Assembly (NCBI GenBank): GCA_024516155.1
Contig: JAJJXM010000014.1
Location: forward strand, 806,001 to 870,000
Length of the DNA stretch: 64,000 bases
From: Pyronema omphalodes
Lineage: Eukaryota; Ascomycota; Pezizomycetes; Pezizales; Pyronemataceae
Direction: 5' to 3'
Position 1 is the first letter of the stretch; each line of letters starts with the position of its first letter. Both the position numbers and the translations under genes were made by a program. Under the pieces are notes generated by a model. That model was given only the letters and a program-made list of their open reading frames with translations. It had not been told where the DNA came from and searched no databases. Below, one piece after another: positions 33,847-46,060 of this stretch.

Positions 33847-34554
33847 CTGTTTACATTGTTAGCAGCAGTGTCTCGGCTTGATGATGTTGACATACATGAG
33901 ATAACATATCGGAGGAGTTTAGGGAGGTTCCAGCTAATAATATTACACGGCCTTCAAATCTCCTTGAAGTTTACCGTTGTTGTAGTTTCTAGAAAAAAGT
34001 TCCAAAAGATTGCAAGCCCCGAAAAGATTGTTACGACGGGTGCTCAAGAATGTACAAGCAAAAGGAGTGGTCCACTGAGAATCTAGTTTGGACAAAAAGA
34101 AACAAAATTGACTTCTGTAGAGATCGAGCTTTAGATCGAGCTTTCGATGAAGCAGTTGAGGGGGATCTCAGAGCAGGGAGTCACAATTTGTCGAGGAAGT
34201 CGAGCAATAGTCGTTGTGTGTGGTATGTAGTGGAGGAATGAGTAATTCTTCCTGGCATCTGAGGCCGTTTTGATATTCCCAATCCTCCACCACCTCTTCT
34301 ACCGCACGTGATTTCTTAATTCCGCCGAGCTCAGGTGATGTAGCATGACGTTTGCCATGGAGTGTGTCAAAGTTTAGATGCAAGCAGCAGCAAAAGGGGA
34401 ACATTTCACCCCATGATATCATTTCTTTTTTTTTGCTTTGGCTTTGTTAAAAAAAAGTCTTAAACATAAAGTAACAAGGTATGTGCAATATAATCGTCTT
34501 CGAATTTTGTGTACACCCTCCAATTCTATATCGCTAATGCTACATTAAACACGC
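33847..34554. other. Intergenic region, nothing recognised
   Basis: It separates the start of the His-rich gene from the 3' end of ATP16, so it contains the former gene's promoter and 5' leader. No discrete site is supported. Confidence 0.5.
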
Positions 34555-35282
34555 TTACTTAAGGGCAGCAATGAGGGACTCGAGGACCTATATAGTTATT
34601 AGCAAACACCCTTCGAACCACACTCTCCACTGCATAACCTACCTCGACCTCAATCTTGGCCTCAGCAATGTCAGCCTCGGAACCGTTACCGCTGGCAACA
34701 CGCTGGGACTCAGCAAGCTGAGCACGGGCGGCCTCAGCGGAGAACTCGTCAAGAGCGAAAGCCTCAACAGCGTTGATGCTCAACTGGGAGTTGGGCTGGA
34801 CAACGGCGAATCCACCGGAAACTGTAGTACCCCGCATAAGCCTCCAAACGTATCATAATTCCGACCGAATGGTGGATGGTAACTGGGGCATACCGAAGAA
34901 GGACTGGGTGGCGGCGGAGTCCGCGATGATCTCAACAAGACCGGGACGGAGCTGCTCAACGGCGGGAACGTGCTGGGCGAGAATACCCATGTCTCCAGAC
35001 TCGGCGGGGATGTTGACCTGAACGCTGTGGGGGTGTTAGGGACATTGGAACGGTGGTTCGGTAGTGATATTGGGCAGCCTACACATCCTGAGCCTTGAAG
35101 ATAGCCTACACAAAGTCAGCATCGACTCCCTTATCCTCGGCGCAATGACGACCCACCTGGTGAGGGACAGAGAGAGACAAGCGGATCTTGTCAGCGGGGC
35201 CAGCAGCCTCAGCGTAACCACGGCGGAAGGCGACGGTGGGTCTAGCCCGGAGAGCGAATCTAGCAGCCCGGAAGGTGTTCAT
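34555..35282 (-). CDS. ATP16: ATP synthase subunit delta, mitochondrial
   Basis: Five exons on the minus strand (35282-35157, 35105-35083, 35024-34894, 34821-34643, 34587-34555) give 163 residues; all four introns (51, 58, 72, 55 nt) close in phase. The product is the delta subunit of the F1 central stalk (the bacterial epsilon equivalent) in the mitochondrial matrix, coupling the c-ring to gamma. An Arg-rich presequence (MNTFRAARFALRARPTVAFR, then RGYAEAAG) precedes the beta-sandwich with VVQVNIPAESGDMGILAQHV, VPAVEQLRPGLVEII and SGGFAVVQPNSQLSINAVEA. The C-terminal helical hairpin is FSAEAARAQLAESQRVASGN followed by EAKIEVEVLESLIAALK. One exon is only 23 nt long. FMC1, a factor for F1 assembly, lies 20 kb away. 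Confidence 0.95.
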
Positions 35283-35791
35283 GACGATGACTGAATTGAC
35301 GTTGACGGGTTCGGGGGTGGAATTGTAGGGCGATCGAGCGACTCGGTGTTGCGAGAGGGTGCGATGGATTTGGCGGTTCGGAAAGAATTGGGCCAAGCCA
35401 CTAGCGGCCTGAGAATATGGCGGGACAAATGGAAGCGGCGATGGGCGGGTAAGTGGAGCAGATATTTGTCGACAAATCACTTCGGAATATTTTAGGAGGT
35501 TCAATTATTTCTTTCTTTCGTTGTTACTGGTGTTTTGCTTCATCAAACTGCCTCCTCATTCTAACCGAACACCGCCGGTCGCATGGCGATGATGGCATTT
35601 CACGCCAAGCCGGGAAAGGAAAAGCGGGTCGCCAGAGCCTCGCCAGGGAAACAGGGTCAGAACACTCTACGTCACTCGCAACGTCCAACAAAGGGAATTT
35701 ATTTCTAACGAAATATAATGCAAAATCGCAAACCCAACAAACAAAAACAAATCCGTCAACTTTTATACCCCTTATGAAAAAATCACCATAT

Positions 35792-38700
35792 CTAAGCACG
35801 AAGTCCCTCGAACTTGGCAATCAACTCCTTCAATGTTGACATCTCGTCAGCAAGGTCAACAAGCTTCTTCGCATCAGCCTGCTGCACCTCCTCCTTAACC
35901 TTCTGCTTGTAGTCGTTAACAGACATAGCCTTCTGCAACTTCTTCTGGGAGGTCTCCAAAACCCCAATCTTCTTCTGCGCCTTGGAAATCTCGGCATCGA
36001 CATCCACACGTCCCTTGACCATCAAGTAAACGGTAGCCTTGTCGGAGATGACATTGGCAGTCAATCCCTCGGGCAACTGCTCAGCCTCGGAGACAACCTG
36101 GATAGACTCAAGACCCTTGGTTAAAGCAGTAATGGAAGACTGCTGCTCAGTGAAGGTAGCAACAACCTCAGCAGTCTTAGCGTGAATGTAGACCTCAGCC
36201 TTGTCCTTGATGTTGTACTCGGCCATGAGGGAACGAACAGCCTTAGTAGCGTCGAACACCAAGTCGTAGTCAGCAGCGGCTTGAGCGTTGTCGAAGCTCT
36301 CGTTGTAGACGGGGTAAGCAGCCTTGCAAACGGTCTGAGTCTTGTCCTCAGGTCTGCGGGGAAGGCGCTGCCAGAGCTCCTCAGTGACGTAAGGAGTGAA
36401 GGGGTGAATCAACAACAGAGCACCCTCGAGACAAGTGTAGAGGGTGTCCTGGGCAGAGCGCTTCTGCTCAGCAGTTCCCTCAAGAATCAAAGGCTTGGAG
36501 TTCTCAATGTAGACATCGCAAAGCTCGTACAACCAGTACTGGTAGACGGCATCGGTAGCCTTGGAGAAGTCACGCTCCTCGAGGTAGCGGTTAGTGTCCT
36601 TGGCAGCCTGGTTGAACTTGTGGAGAATCCAAAGCTCTACAAGAGACTCCTTTCCGGACAAGCCCTTGTTAGCAGGGGGAGTGTAGTCGTCACCAAGACG
36701 CATCAAGGCAAACTTGGTGGCCTGGTACATCTTGTTACAGAACTTGCGGTATCCGTCAACAACCTTAATGTCCATGTTGATGTCACGTCCTCCGGTGGTG
36801 TAGTGACAGAAGGCAAAGTGCATGGCGTCGGAACCACACTGAGGAATTCCGTCAGGGAAAGCGGTCTTCTGGTACTGCATGGCACGCTCAACCTCCTTGG
36901 GGTCAAGGTTACCCTGGTGGAGCTTGTCGTGAAGAGCCTGGAGGGGAACTCCAGAGATAATGTCGAGAGGGTCAATGACGTTTCCAAGAGACTTGGACAT
37001 CTTGCGACCCTCGGAGTCACGGACGAGAGAGTGGCAGAAGACCTCAGTGAAGGGAACGGATCCGGTCATCTTAATTCCGAGCATGATCATGCGAGCAACC
37101 CAGAAGAAGAGAATATCCCATCCGGTTTCGAGGACAGTGTTGGGGTAGAAGTTGGTCATGTCAGGAGTCTGCTCGGGCCATCCCATAATAGAGAAGGGCC
37201 AGAGTCCAGAAGAGAACCAGGTGTCCAACACATCGGGGTCACGGTCGAGGGTGAAAGCCTGGCCAGGGAACTTCTTCTCGGCTTGGGCCTTAGCATCCTC
37301 CTCGGAGCGGGCAACAATCCAGCGCTCGGGAACGGTGCCGGGTCCACTGTGGGCCTCGCCATCGAAGTGAACGTACCAAGCGGGGGCCTGGTGTCCCCAC
37401 CAGAGCTGACGGGAAATACACCAGTCCTGGATCTTCTCGAGCCAGTTGAAGAACTCCTTCTCTTGAACGGCAGGCTTGATCTTGATCTCACCCTTACGGA
37501 CAGCCTCGAGAGCAGCATCGGCCATGGACTTCTGGGAAACCCACCACTGGGGCTTCATGATAGGCTCAATAACGTCCTTGGACTTGGAGCAACGGGGGAC
37601 CTGCATAGGGTTGTCTTTGGTCTCAACGTAGAGTCCGAGCTTGGTAAGCTCCTCAACAACGACCTTACGGGCGGTGAAGCGAGGCATTCCAGCGAACTTT
37701 CCACACTCTCCGTTCAAGGTACCGTCGTCGTTCATGATGTTGATGAACTGGAGCTTGTGGCGCTCTCCAATAGCGTAATCGTTGGCATCGTGGGCAGGGG
37801 TGATCTTGACACATCCGGTACCGAAGTCCTTCTCGACGTAGTCGTCGGCGATGATAGGGATCAAACGGTCAACGAAGGGGTGCTTGGCGTTCTTTCCAAT
37901 GAGGTGCTTGTAACGCTCATCATCGGGGTGAACAGCAATGGCGGTATCTCCGAGCATGGTCTCGGGACGGGTGGTAGCAACAATGACCTTTCCGGAACCA
38001 TCCTCAAGCTCGTAGGCGAAAGAGACGATAACACCGAACTCAACCTTCTCATCGTAGCCGGGGACGAAAAGGAGAGTGCGTCCAGTAAGTTCCTCATTCT
38101 CAACCTCGAGGTTGGAGAGAGTGGTGGTGAGGGCACAGCACCAGTTGACGAGACGGTTGGCACGGTAGAGGAGACCATCCTCGTGGAGACGGCAGAAACA
38201 CTCAATAACGGCCTTGGAGAGGTTGTCGTCAAGGGTGAAGGCCTCACGAGACCAGTCGTAGGAAGCACCCAACTTCTTCAGCTGGTGCTTGATGCGGGCA
38301 TGGTAGCTGAGAAGTGTCAGCAAGCTGTTCACAAGGCAGAACAAGGTGGAACATACTCTCCCTTCCACTCCCAGACGAGGTTAGTGAACTTCTCACGTCC
38401 GAGGTCGTGACGGGTCTTCTTCTCGTTCTTCCAGAGAGTCTTCTCGACAACGGACTGAGTTGAGATACCAGCGTGGTCAAATCCGGGAACGAACAAGACG
38501 GTCTTGCCCAACATACGGTTCCAACGGATCAAGGTGTCCTGGATAGCGATGGTAAGGGCGTGACCAATGTGAAGAGCACCGGTAACGTTGGGAGGAGGAG
38601 CGGGGATGACGAAGACACCCTCGGGCTTGATCTGGCCGTCGGCGGTGAGCTCGGGCTCGAAGAAACCCTCCTTCTCCCACCAATCGTACCAAGCTGACTC

Positions 38701-39178
38701 AACAACGGCGGGGTTGTAGGACTTGTAGGCGGGATCATCGAGAGACTTGAGGACTGCCTGGAGTTAATAGCTGTAAGAAAGCTTTGAGACAGTGAACCCA
38801 CTCTTCTTCTCTCCCTTAGGAGTCTCCTCGACGTATTCAACAGGAGCAGCAGGCTCAGCCTTAGGCTTCTTCTCCTTCTTTGCCTCCTTTGCGGGAGCAC
38901 CGTTGGTAGTGGCCTTAGCAGCATCCTGCTTGGCCTTCTTCGCGGCGAACTTAGCAAGCTTCTCAGCCTTCTGGCGCTCCTTCTCCACTGAAGTCGTTGG
39001 TCAGTGTTTGTCTTAATTGAGTCATAGGCGCAACTAACATTCTTTCTCGGTCTTGGGCTTCTGAGGAGCGTCGCCGGCAGGAGGGGCGGCCGCCGGAGGA
39101 GTGGTGTCTTCTGAGGAATCATTAGAAACCAAGTTACATAATATCCGCAAGATGCTCACCGGGTTTGGTGGTCGCCAT
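35792..39178 (-). CDS. VAS1: Valyl-tRNA synthetase
   Basis: Five exons on the minus strand (39178-39160, 39110-39039, 38987-38802, 38753-38357, 38306-35792) give 1062 residues. Introns are 48-51 nt. The enzyme charges tRNA-Val and edits mischarged Thr. A Lys/Glu-rich N-terminal extension ([20 protein letters not shown]) is followed by the class I core. The HIGH signature is [10 protein letters not shown] near residue 154, CP1 editing-domain motifs include [27 protein letters not shown] is near residue 660, and a C-terminal coiled coil ends in [13 protein letters not shown]. The junction of exons 3 and 4 was set at ggcag/TCCTC because only this keeps phase. Codon use is strongly biased and leaves a 742-codon open frame antisense. 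The frame continues upstream of the ATG without another AUG (see findings), so a mitochondrial isoform from a non-AUG start is possible. Confidence 0.96.
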
Positions 39179-40244
39179 TGTCACTTTTGTCTCGTCAACT
39201 CTGTCGTGGGCGGAGAGTCGCTTTTGAATTCGAAGTGAAACGCGGGGCGAACCACGCTAAGATTAACCAGGTAAGGATGAGTCTGATGAGTTTAAGCCTC
39301 ATCAGGGCAAGCTTAGCGTTACTCATTGGAGACGCTTACATAGACGAGGCCAGCAATAAAGGACCAGTCTATTTGTTAAAGTAAAATACATTATAGGGTT
39401 GCAATGAACATTACGTCCAGTAGATATATTGATATTAGCTGTAGTTGGGGAGCTTCAATCCTCCAATTCTTTTTGGGGTGAAATTTTTTAACGGCTCATA
39501 CCTTCCTGATACGGTAAGACGAGTGACAGACCATGAGTATCAAATGACTAAGCGGTTAAAACGAAAAATCCAAATAATATTAATTGTCTGGTGAGTTATC
39601 TTTCTTGATTGCCTACCTGAGGACACAGAACACTATGAAACAGTACTCATCATATCTCAGTATAACCGGTGGATCATCTTCAGCATACATTCAACGGTCA
39701 AGGCTTAGCTATGTAGCACTGGATGACTGTTGCTGTACTACATAGTGAATCGATTATTACTTAAGATAGACATAGTGATTTCTTAGAGCCTCAATGGGAC
39801 ATATCAGTACAATAATTGTTCTGGACAGGTATCTGGAAATGTAATGGGAGTTAGCAGGACCAGGTAAACTTTGGTTTATAGATCATTGTACCGGAGCCGT
39901 CAATCACATTTGCACGTAGCTAGTACGTAAGGTGCGGCCCGTCTGATTCAGCAACTCCCTCGCTGTCCGCTAAATCAAATTCACTTGTCTCTCTCATAGT
40001 CTCACTTCTCCTCCCGCTCATAAATTCACTGCCTCTCTCATACACTCACTGAAGCTCTAAAATCCATATGTGCTAAACTCGATTAAGTTAATAGTTCATC
40101 TACTCAAGCTAGCTGTGACAGGGATTCTCGCCAAGAGTTCCCGGCATTAGCGCGTCTACCTCCAAAAATTTCCAAAGTTTCAGGAACTTGAAGTCTACGA
40201 ACCTCCGAACTTCACCTTCACGAACTTACCAACAGCCACCCAAC
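39179..40244. other. Divergent promoter region between VAS1 and UTP14
   Basis: This 1066-nt spacer separates two divergently transcribed translation-related genes and must contain both promoters and leaders. No conserved site is identified with confidence. The 78 nt next to the VAS1 ATG are open in frame with it. Confidence 0.5.
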
Positions 40245-43222
40245 ATGGCCCGCGGTAAACCCAACAAGCCTACCGCAAAGCCCACAGCAGCTCCTGCTGC
40301 CGCTGGAAAAAAGCGCAAATCCAACAAAACCGGCCAACAGCGCGCCTTAAACGCCTTCGCGATTGCCTCTGCTGAGTCTAACGCCAAAGCCGATTCTCGC
40401 CGTACCGGTCCACCTCCAAAGAGAAGCAAGGAAGACGAAGATGACGCTGTCGACGAGGGATCTGTAGACGGTGGCGAGGATTCCGACGGAAACGAGTGGA
40501 GAATGGGAGAGCTCGCTACGGATGACGACGATTCGGACATCGACTCTGATGATGCCATGGGAGAAAGTGACGAGGAACGGTTCGAGGATTTTGCGTTCCG
40601 GGGAAGTACTGGAAACGGAAAGAAGAAGGTTAAGAAGGCCGGGAAGCTTGATTTGAACGAGGACGATGACGAGGAGGACAGTGATGAGGACACCGACATG
40701 GACGGGGAAGGCTTCATTGATCTTTCCGAGATGCTTGACCGTGCTACTCCCGTATCCGACGACGAAGATCAGGAAGCCGACCCCAAAAAGAAGAGCAAAC
40801 GCCGTACATCCGCTTCTGATGATGATGTAGACAACCTTGACTTTGGCCAGGGCTCATCCGAAGGTGAAGACTCCGAGGATGACTCTGACGAAGGCTCCGA
40901 CGCCGAGTCCGAAGATTCCTTCGCCAAGTTCGATTCAGAAGACGAAGCGGTATCCGAAGATGAGATGAAGCTCGACGCTCTCGCCGACACTATCGCCGGC
41001 CTCCCCACCTCCGACCGCCCCAACAAGCGCGCCCGCCTTACTGACCACAACGAGCCCAAAGCCCCCGGCGATTACAACTTGTCACTCGGTTCCTCTTCCC
41101 AGAAGCTCACACTCTCCGATCTTCTTCCTACCATCGCCGACCCAGCTTTGAAGAAGAACCTTAAGCTTGCCGAGGGCGAGAAGGCTTCTACCAAGCTTGC
41201 TGCTCCCCTAGCGAAACGCCAACAGGACCGTATCGATCGTTCTGCAGCCTATGAAGCCACCAAAGAAGAGATTGGACGCTGGACCGACACAGTAAAGCAC
41301 AATCGCGAGGCCGAGCACCTTACCTTTCCCCTTGCCAACGCCCCCAATGCTCCCTTGGCTCACCCCAAGAAGCTTGCTCCTATGAGTTCCTCCGATACCA
41401 AGCCTATGAACGCCTTCGAAGCCGCTATTTCCGGAATTTTGAAGGAGTCTAACATGGAGTCTGAGAAGCAAATTGCCGAGTTTGAGACCCTTGCAACACA
41501 GAAGCTTTCTTTGGAGGAGGTGCAACGGAAAAACGCTGCCTTGAAGCTTCAGCGTGAGTTGATGTGGAGAGAGGAAGCTAAGGCTAAGCGTTTGAAGAAG
41601 ATTAAATCCAAGACTTACCATAGGATTAAGAAGAAGGAGCGTCTGAGAGAGGAGGAGGCGATCCGCGCTGCTGAGCAGGAGATGCGTGGAGGCGAGGTTG
41701 ACTCTGAGGAGGAGATGGAGCGAGAGCGTCGTCGTGCGATAGAGCGTATGAGCTTGAAGCACAAGAGCTCTAAGTGGGCAAAGGGAATGAAGGAGTCCGG
41801 ACGCACAGCCTGGGATGAGGACGCAAGACATGGTGCTCAGGAGATGGCCAAGAGATCAGAAGAGCTCAGAAGGAGGATAGAAGGCAAGGACGTTGGTAAC
41901 GGCTCTGATTCGGATTCTTACGACGAATCCTCTGACGACGATGAATTTGATGAATCCGGAGGCAACCGAAAACAAAAGATTCTCGACGAACTTGCCCGCC
42001 TTGAGAACGAAACCTCTTCGGGAGCAGGCAAGAGCAAAATTATGGCCATGAAGTTTATGCAGAATGCCGAAGCCGCTAAGAGAAAGGAGAACGAAGCTCT
42101 CATTGCCTCCCTGAAGGATGCCTGGGAAGACAAGGACTCCAACGCATCTGACTCTGATGATGACGAGCCGAAGATGAACGGAGGCCGCATGAGCTTCCGT
42201 CCCCAGAAGGCTGAAGAACCTGCACCGAAGTCCAAGAAGGACCGCTCAGAATTCGAAGCTCCCGCTGCTGAGTCGGATGATGAGTCCGACGACGACAACG
42301 TCAAGATTACTAATACCGCCAACTCATCTTCCGCCTCCAAGAACCCCTTCACTGCCCCTGGTGCTGCAAAGAAGAACAATAAGCAGCAACAGAAGCAGCC
42401 TCTCTACACTGACGATGTCGAGGAAGAATCCAACCCCTGGCTCACAGCTACCTCTTCAGCAAAGCCTAAGGCAAAGGCTGTTGCCGCTGGAAAGATCGAC
42501 GTAAAGGGCCAGAAGATTGCACACAAACTTTCTAAGGATAAGAAGTCCGCTCTAAACGCTGCCGCAGAAGCCGCCGATCCTTCGGTGGTTACTATCGACA
42601 CATCTCTTACTCTCAAGGTTGCTCGCCAGCGTGACTCCGACGACGAGGCAGGATCAGATGATGAGCAGATTGCTTTGATTCCTTCTCAAGGAAAGAAGAG
42701 TGAGAGCCAAAGGGAGTTGGTCAAGATGGCATTTGCTGGAGATAACGTCGTGACTGAATTCCGAAGGGAGAAGAGGAAGATTGAAGCAGAGGAGGGAGAC
42801 CAGGTTGTTGACGAGACGTTACCTGGCTGGGGTTCATGGGGAGGAGTTGGATTGACAAAGAAGCAGAAGCAGGCTGCAAAGAGGAGGCAGGTTATTAAGA
42901 CAATTAAGGGAGTCAACATTGGGGATCGTAAAGATAAGGGATTGGAGCGAGTGCTCGTCAATGAGAAGAGGGATAGAAAGGTATGTCGAGCAGTGCCTCA
43001 CGATCTTGCTATGCTTGGTACTAATAATATCTACAGGCATCCAAATTCCAGGCAGCCAACCTACCACACACCTTCGAGACGAAGGCACAGTACGAGAGGA
43101 GCATGCGGGTGCCCATTGGACCCGAATGGACTACGAAGCAGACTTTCCAGAGCTCTACCACGCCCAGAGTTATGGTTAAGACTGGTCGTGTCGTTGAGGC
43201 TATTGCTGCACCTTTCAAGTAA
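40245..43222 (+). CDS. UTP14: U3 snoRNA-associated protein Utp14
   Basis: Two exons, 40245-42980 and 43037-43222, with a 56-nt phase-0 intron (gtatgt ... atctacag) give 973 residues. Utp14 is a nucleolar component of the small-subunit processome that activates the helicase Dhr1 to remove U3 snoRNA. The start MARGKPNKPT is the first ATG in frame. A basic N-terminal region precedes extended acidic Asp/Glu/Ser blocks (about residues 65-250). The conserved core includes LTLSDLLPTIADPALKKNL, KIKSKTYHRIKKKERLREEE, RMSLKHKSSKWAKGMKES, SNPWL, LPGWGSWGGVGLTKKQK and the C-terminal segment NLPHTFETKAQYERSMRVPI then GPEWTTKQTFQ. The terminal exon restores the conserved C-terminus; reading through the intron does not. 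Confidence 0.95.
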
Positions 43223-45014
43223 ATTTCTACCCTTTCGAGAAGGGGGGGTTTACGGTGTACAATGGTGCTGGTGAATGGAGGAATGGATGGCTCAGGATGC
43301 TGTAAAAATGACGGTGTTTCTTATGTTTCTTATTTTTTGGGGATTATAAAAGTTCGGGTTTGATTTTCACGTTGTTAATAATTTGACCGGTGTTTTGGGA
43401 TTCTACATAGGAATTGATTTGGGTTTTTGAAACTTAGAACTTAAAAATAGCTTGCATAAATCTAAAATTATTCTTGAATCGTGAAACATGAGTAAAAGGT
43501 GAATGTATCGAGACTAAAATATATACCCCTTAGTCGGGGCTAGATTATAACAAATTATCCGTCTGCAGTATTCAAAGAGCCGAAAACATGCCAACCAGTC
43601 TACTTTGACATGGTTCAGATTTGTATCAGCTTTTCAGACTTCGAAGCATTATACCAGCTAGTTCCTGTAGTACGTCCCATTAATCTTCCCCACTACCCTC
43701 GTGTAACCAATTCATGTTAGCCTGTAATAGTGCGGTTTTTAAAACACCGAGTTCATACTCCACGGATCATTGATGTCTGCAAAATCCCGGAGCCTGGGAG
43801 TTTAAATCGCGGGGAGCTTTCTCAAATTCATTCACCAGCTGTTATCTAATATTATAAATGAGAAATAATTTTCTGAAGATTATGGGAGAGAGATCAAGAG
43901 AAGATAAAAATGACGAACATTTTCCTACATGGGCCTTACAGGTCAGCGTATGATTCAGTAATAATAACGACGGCCGTTGAGCAGAGCAGATGGATAAACA
44001 CAAGACGAACCATTCGCATACGAGAGAAATACAATATAAACCCCACCAGCAAATAATAGGAAGCAGGGATCCTCTCTATTCTAGTATCATGAAGTCGCAA
44101 GGCCTAGGCCGAACCTACATCATGCCGAGGCTGAATCGAAACGTCGCTAGTCACTCGGATTCCAAAGCAATAAAAGTAAAAAAGCAGGTAAGAACCTAGA
44201 CCCTCTTTAAGACTGGTAGTTGCAGCTGAAATTGCAGTTAAAGTTGAAACCAGACAGCGGATTCGTATTGAACTGTAGATCGGCCAAACCATCCAATGGT
44301 ATCGAAAACCAGCTGAAGTGATTTCTGCTCAGATTTTTTTTCAAAGCGTAAATTTTTAAAAACGTGGCAAGCTTTTGACTATAGTGCATCTATTTATGGC
44401 TGATTCAAAGAACAGCTTGTGAATTATGAGTAGCCTGGTTCGAACAGCCTACGAGTGATCCCATATCACCATGCCTTTGTTTAACCCGGAAGATCGTTGG
44501 GATGCTTTGAATTATGGGATGGAAACAATTTGAACGACTTCTAGGCTCGTGAAACTAAGTTTCTCCTTGACCATACCTGTGTTTACTTTTCCAACCGCGA
44601 CTCTATGTATCATAATCGCCGACTCGGCATCCAATCATCGATTAAATCACCTTAACCTGTAACAAGTGTATGTATAGTCCCATTAGTCAATGTTCAAAGT
44701 ATTCACCAGATCATCCTTGAGCTGAAGTAGAATATTGCACCAAGTGGACGGCTGGGGACGGCTGATATTTATCAAAAGCACATTTATTGACGCCGTTGCC
44801 GGTCACAATACAGCCTATGCAGTATAAGGCCCGACAAGAAAAAAGAAAAAAGAAAAAATTTAGGTGTGAACAGAAGGGAAGGGAAGAGGAAAGAGGGGAA
44901 CAACTCAACGTAGTGATCGTTGAACGTACAGGACTCTAGATTATATTGATGTGAAAGAAAATCAGCATGGAGAACACCAGGGTGCTGTGGCCCCCAAAAA
45001 ACGAAAAGTGCTCT
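43223..45014. other. Intergenic region, nothing recognised
   Basis: Downstream of UTP14. Open frames are short and random; no RNA gene is recognised. Confidence 0.5.
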
Positions 45015-45135
45015 GGTTACGGCAACGCATCTCTACATGGAGGGACAAAAAAACTTTGCATTTTTACTTTGCATTTGTACTTTTCACTTTTCAGGTTTCA
45101 TCTGTTGCAACGCAACGACACAGCCACACTGCTGA

Positions 45136-45153
45136 TTAGGGTTACCCTAACCC
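45136..45153. repeat. Head-to-head telomere-type motif
   Basis: TTAGGGTTACCCTAACCC reads as TTAGGG and CCCTAA in opposite orientation, joined by TTA, and then a further CCC. It lies inside the inverted-repeat element, at the start of the pyrimidine tract. Confidence 0.6.
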
Positions 45154-45481
45154 TGGTCTCCCCAGCTATCCCCTGCTCTCCCCTGCTCTCCTCTACTCCT
45201 CTTTTCTCTCCCCTTCTCTCCTCTCCCCTTCTCTCCTCACCGCTCCTCTTTTCACCGCTCCTCTTCTCACCGCTCCTCTCTTCTCCGCTCCTGTCTTCTG
45301 TGCTCCGTTTCACTCATCTACGCTCCACTTCTCTCCGCCTCTCTCACTTCGCCCTAGCCTTTCTCCTCTTCTTTTCAGACTTCTTCACTCGCCTCTCTTC
45401 AGTTTTCATCTCATCCTTTTCTCTTCTTCCTCTCACTTCCTCTATTCGGCTTTTCTCGCTCAATACTCATTTCTCGCTTTT
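45154..45481 (+). repeat. Long polypyrimidine tract with 15-bp tandem repeats
   Basis: About 330 nt are almost all C and T on the plus strand. Within it, 45238-45297 holds four copies of a 15-bp unit close to CACCGCTCCTCTTCT. The tract forms the interior of the inverted-repeat element; a T run follows at about 45532-45547. Open frames across it are compositional artefacts. Confidence 0.85.
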
Positions 45482-46060
45482 GCTGTCCTTCGGCTAACTA
45501 TGTACTTAATTATGTATATCTGTCTTCAGTGTTTTTTTTTTTTTTTTACAGCATTATACGTCTTGTTCAATCAGAACTGCTTCATGCTCATTCTCAGATT
45601 TGATCAGTGTTTCCCAGCCTTTTCTTCTTCCTTCCCATTGCTTACCTGTATCCACTCTGCGGTGGCAATCTTGGTAGTAGGCGGAGAAAAGACAAACCAA
45701 CTGAGATATATATAGAGATACAGGATAACATTGTAAAATAACATATAACACGTAAATTCAACATTCATCCATCTATCAATGCCCAAGTAAATTACCACAC
45801 TGTGTCTTCAAGTGTTGAGGCAAAACCGCATCTCCGCGCAGTGCAGCAGCGGTACGCGCTTGCGATTTTGTGATGCGCATCTGTCGGTGTTTTAGTCAGC
45901 GGTGTGGCTGTGTCGTTGTGGCGACAATTTATTTTAGTATGTGGGCACTCTTCCTCTGTTGCACTGCTGCGTTGCAACAGATGAAAAGTGAAAAGTGAAA
46001 AGTAAAGTAAAAATGCAAAGTGTTTTTGTCCCTCCATGTACAGATGCGTTGCCGTAACCA

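Larger units (their letters stand above)
45015..46059. mobile_element. Inverted-repeat element, MITE-like, with pyrimidine tract
   Basis: The left arm begins GGTTACGGCAACGCATCT (45015) and runs to about 45134. The right arm is its reverse complement and ends AGATGCGTTGCCGTAACC (46059), starting near 45885. Shared segments include TACATGGAGGGACAAAAA, CTTTGCATTTTTACTTT, CTTTTCACTTTTCA, CATCTGTTGCAACGCA and ACGACACAGCCACAC. The right arm carries about 50 extra nt between the last two. The interior has no transposase frame but contains a long C/T tract, a telomere-like motif and a T run. No clear target-site duplication is seen, so the true ends may lie slightly further out. It looks like a non-autonomous transposable element or an inverted duplication. 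Confidence 0.65.

Noticed and set aside
36182..38410. 742-codon open frame on the plus strand opposite VAS1
   Set aside because: It is a shadow: the strong codon bias of VAS1 avoids TTA, CTA and TCA, which removes antisense stops. The translation is Leu/Val/Gly/Ser-rich with no domain, while the minus strand encodes a full synthetase.
38754..38801. Alternative VAS1 acceptor at ctccag before GCAGTCC
   Set aside because: It puts the downstream exon out of frame; the acceptor four nucleotides later (ggcag/TCCTC) restores the conserved LKSLDDPAY sequence.
44967..45497. 176-codon frame on the plus strand
   Set aside because: It runs through the inverted-repeat arm and the pyrimidine tract; its Ser/Leu/Pro-rich sequence is a compositional artefact.
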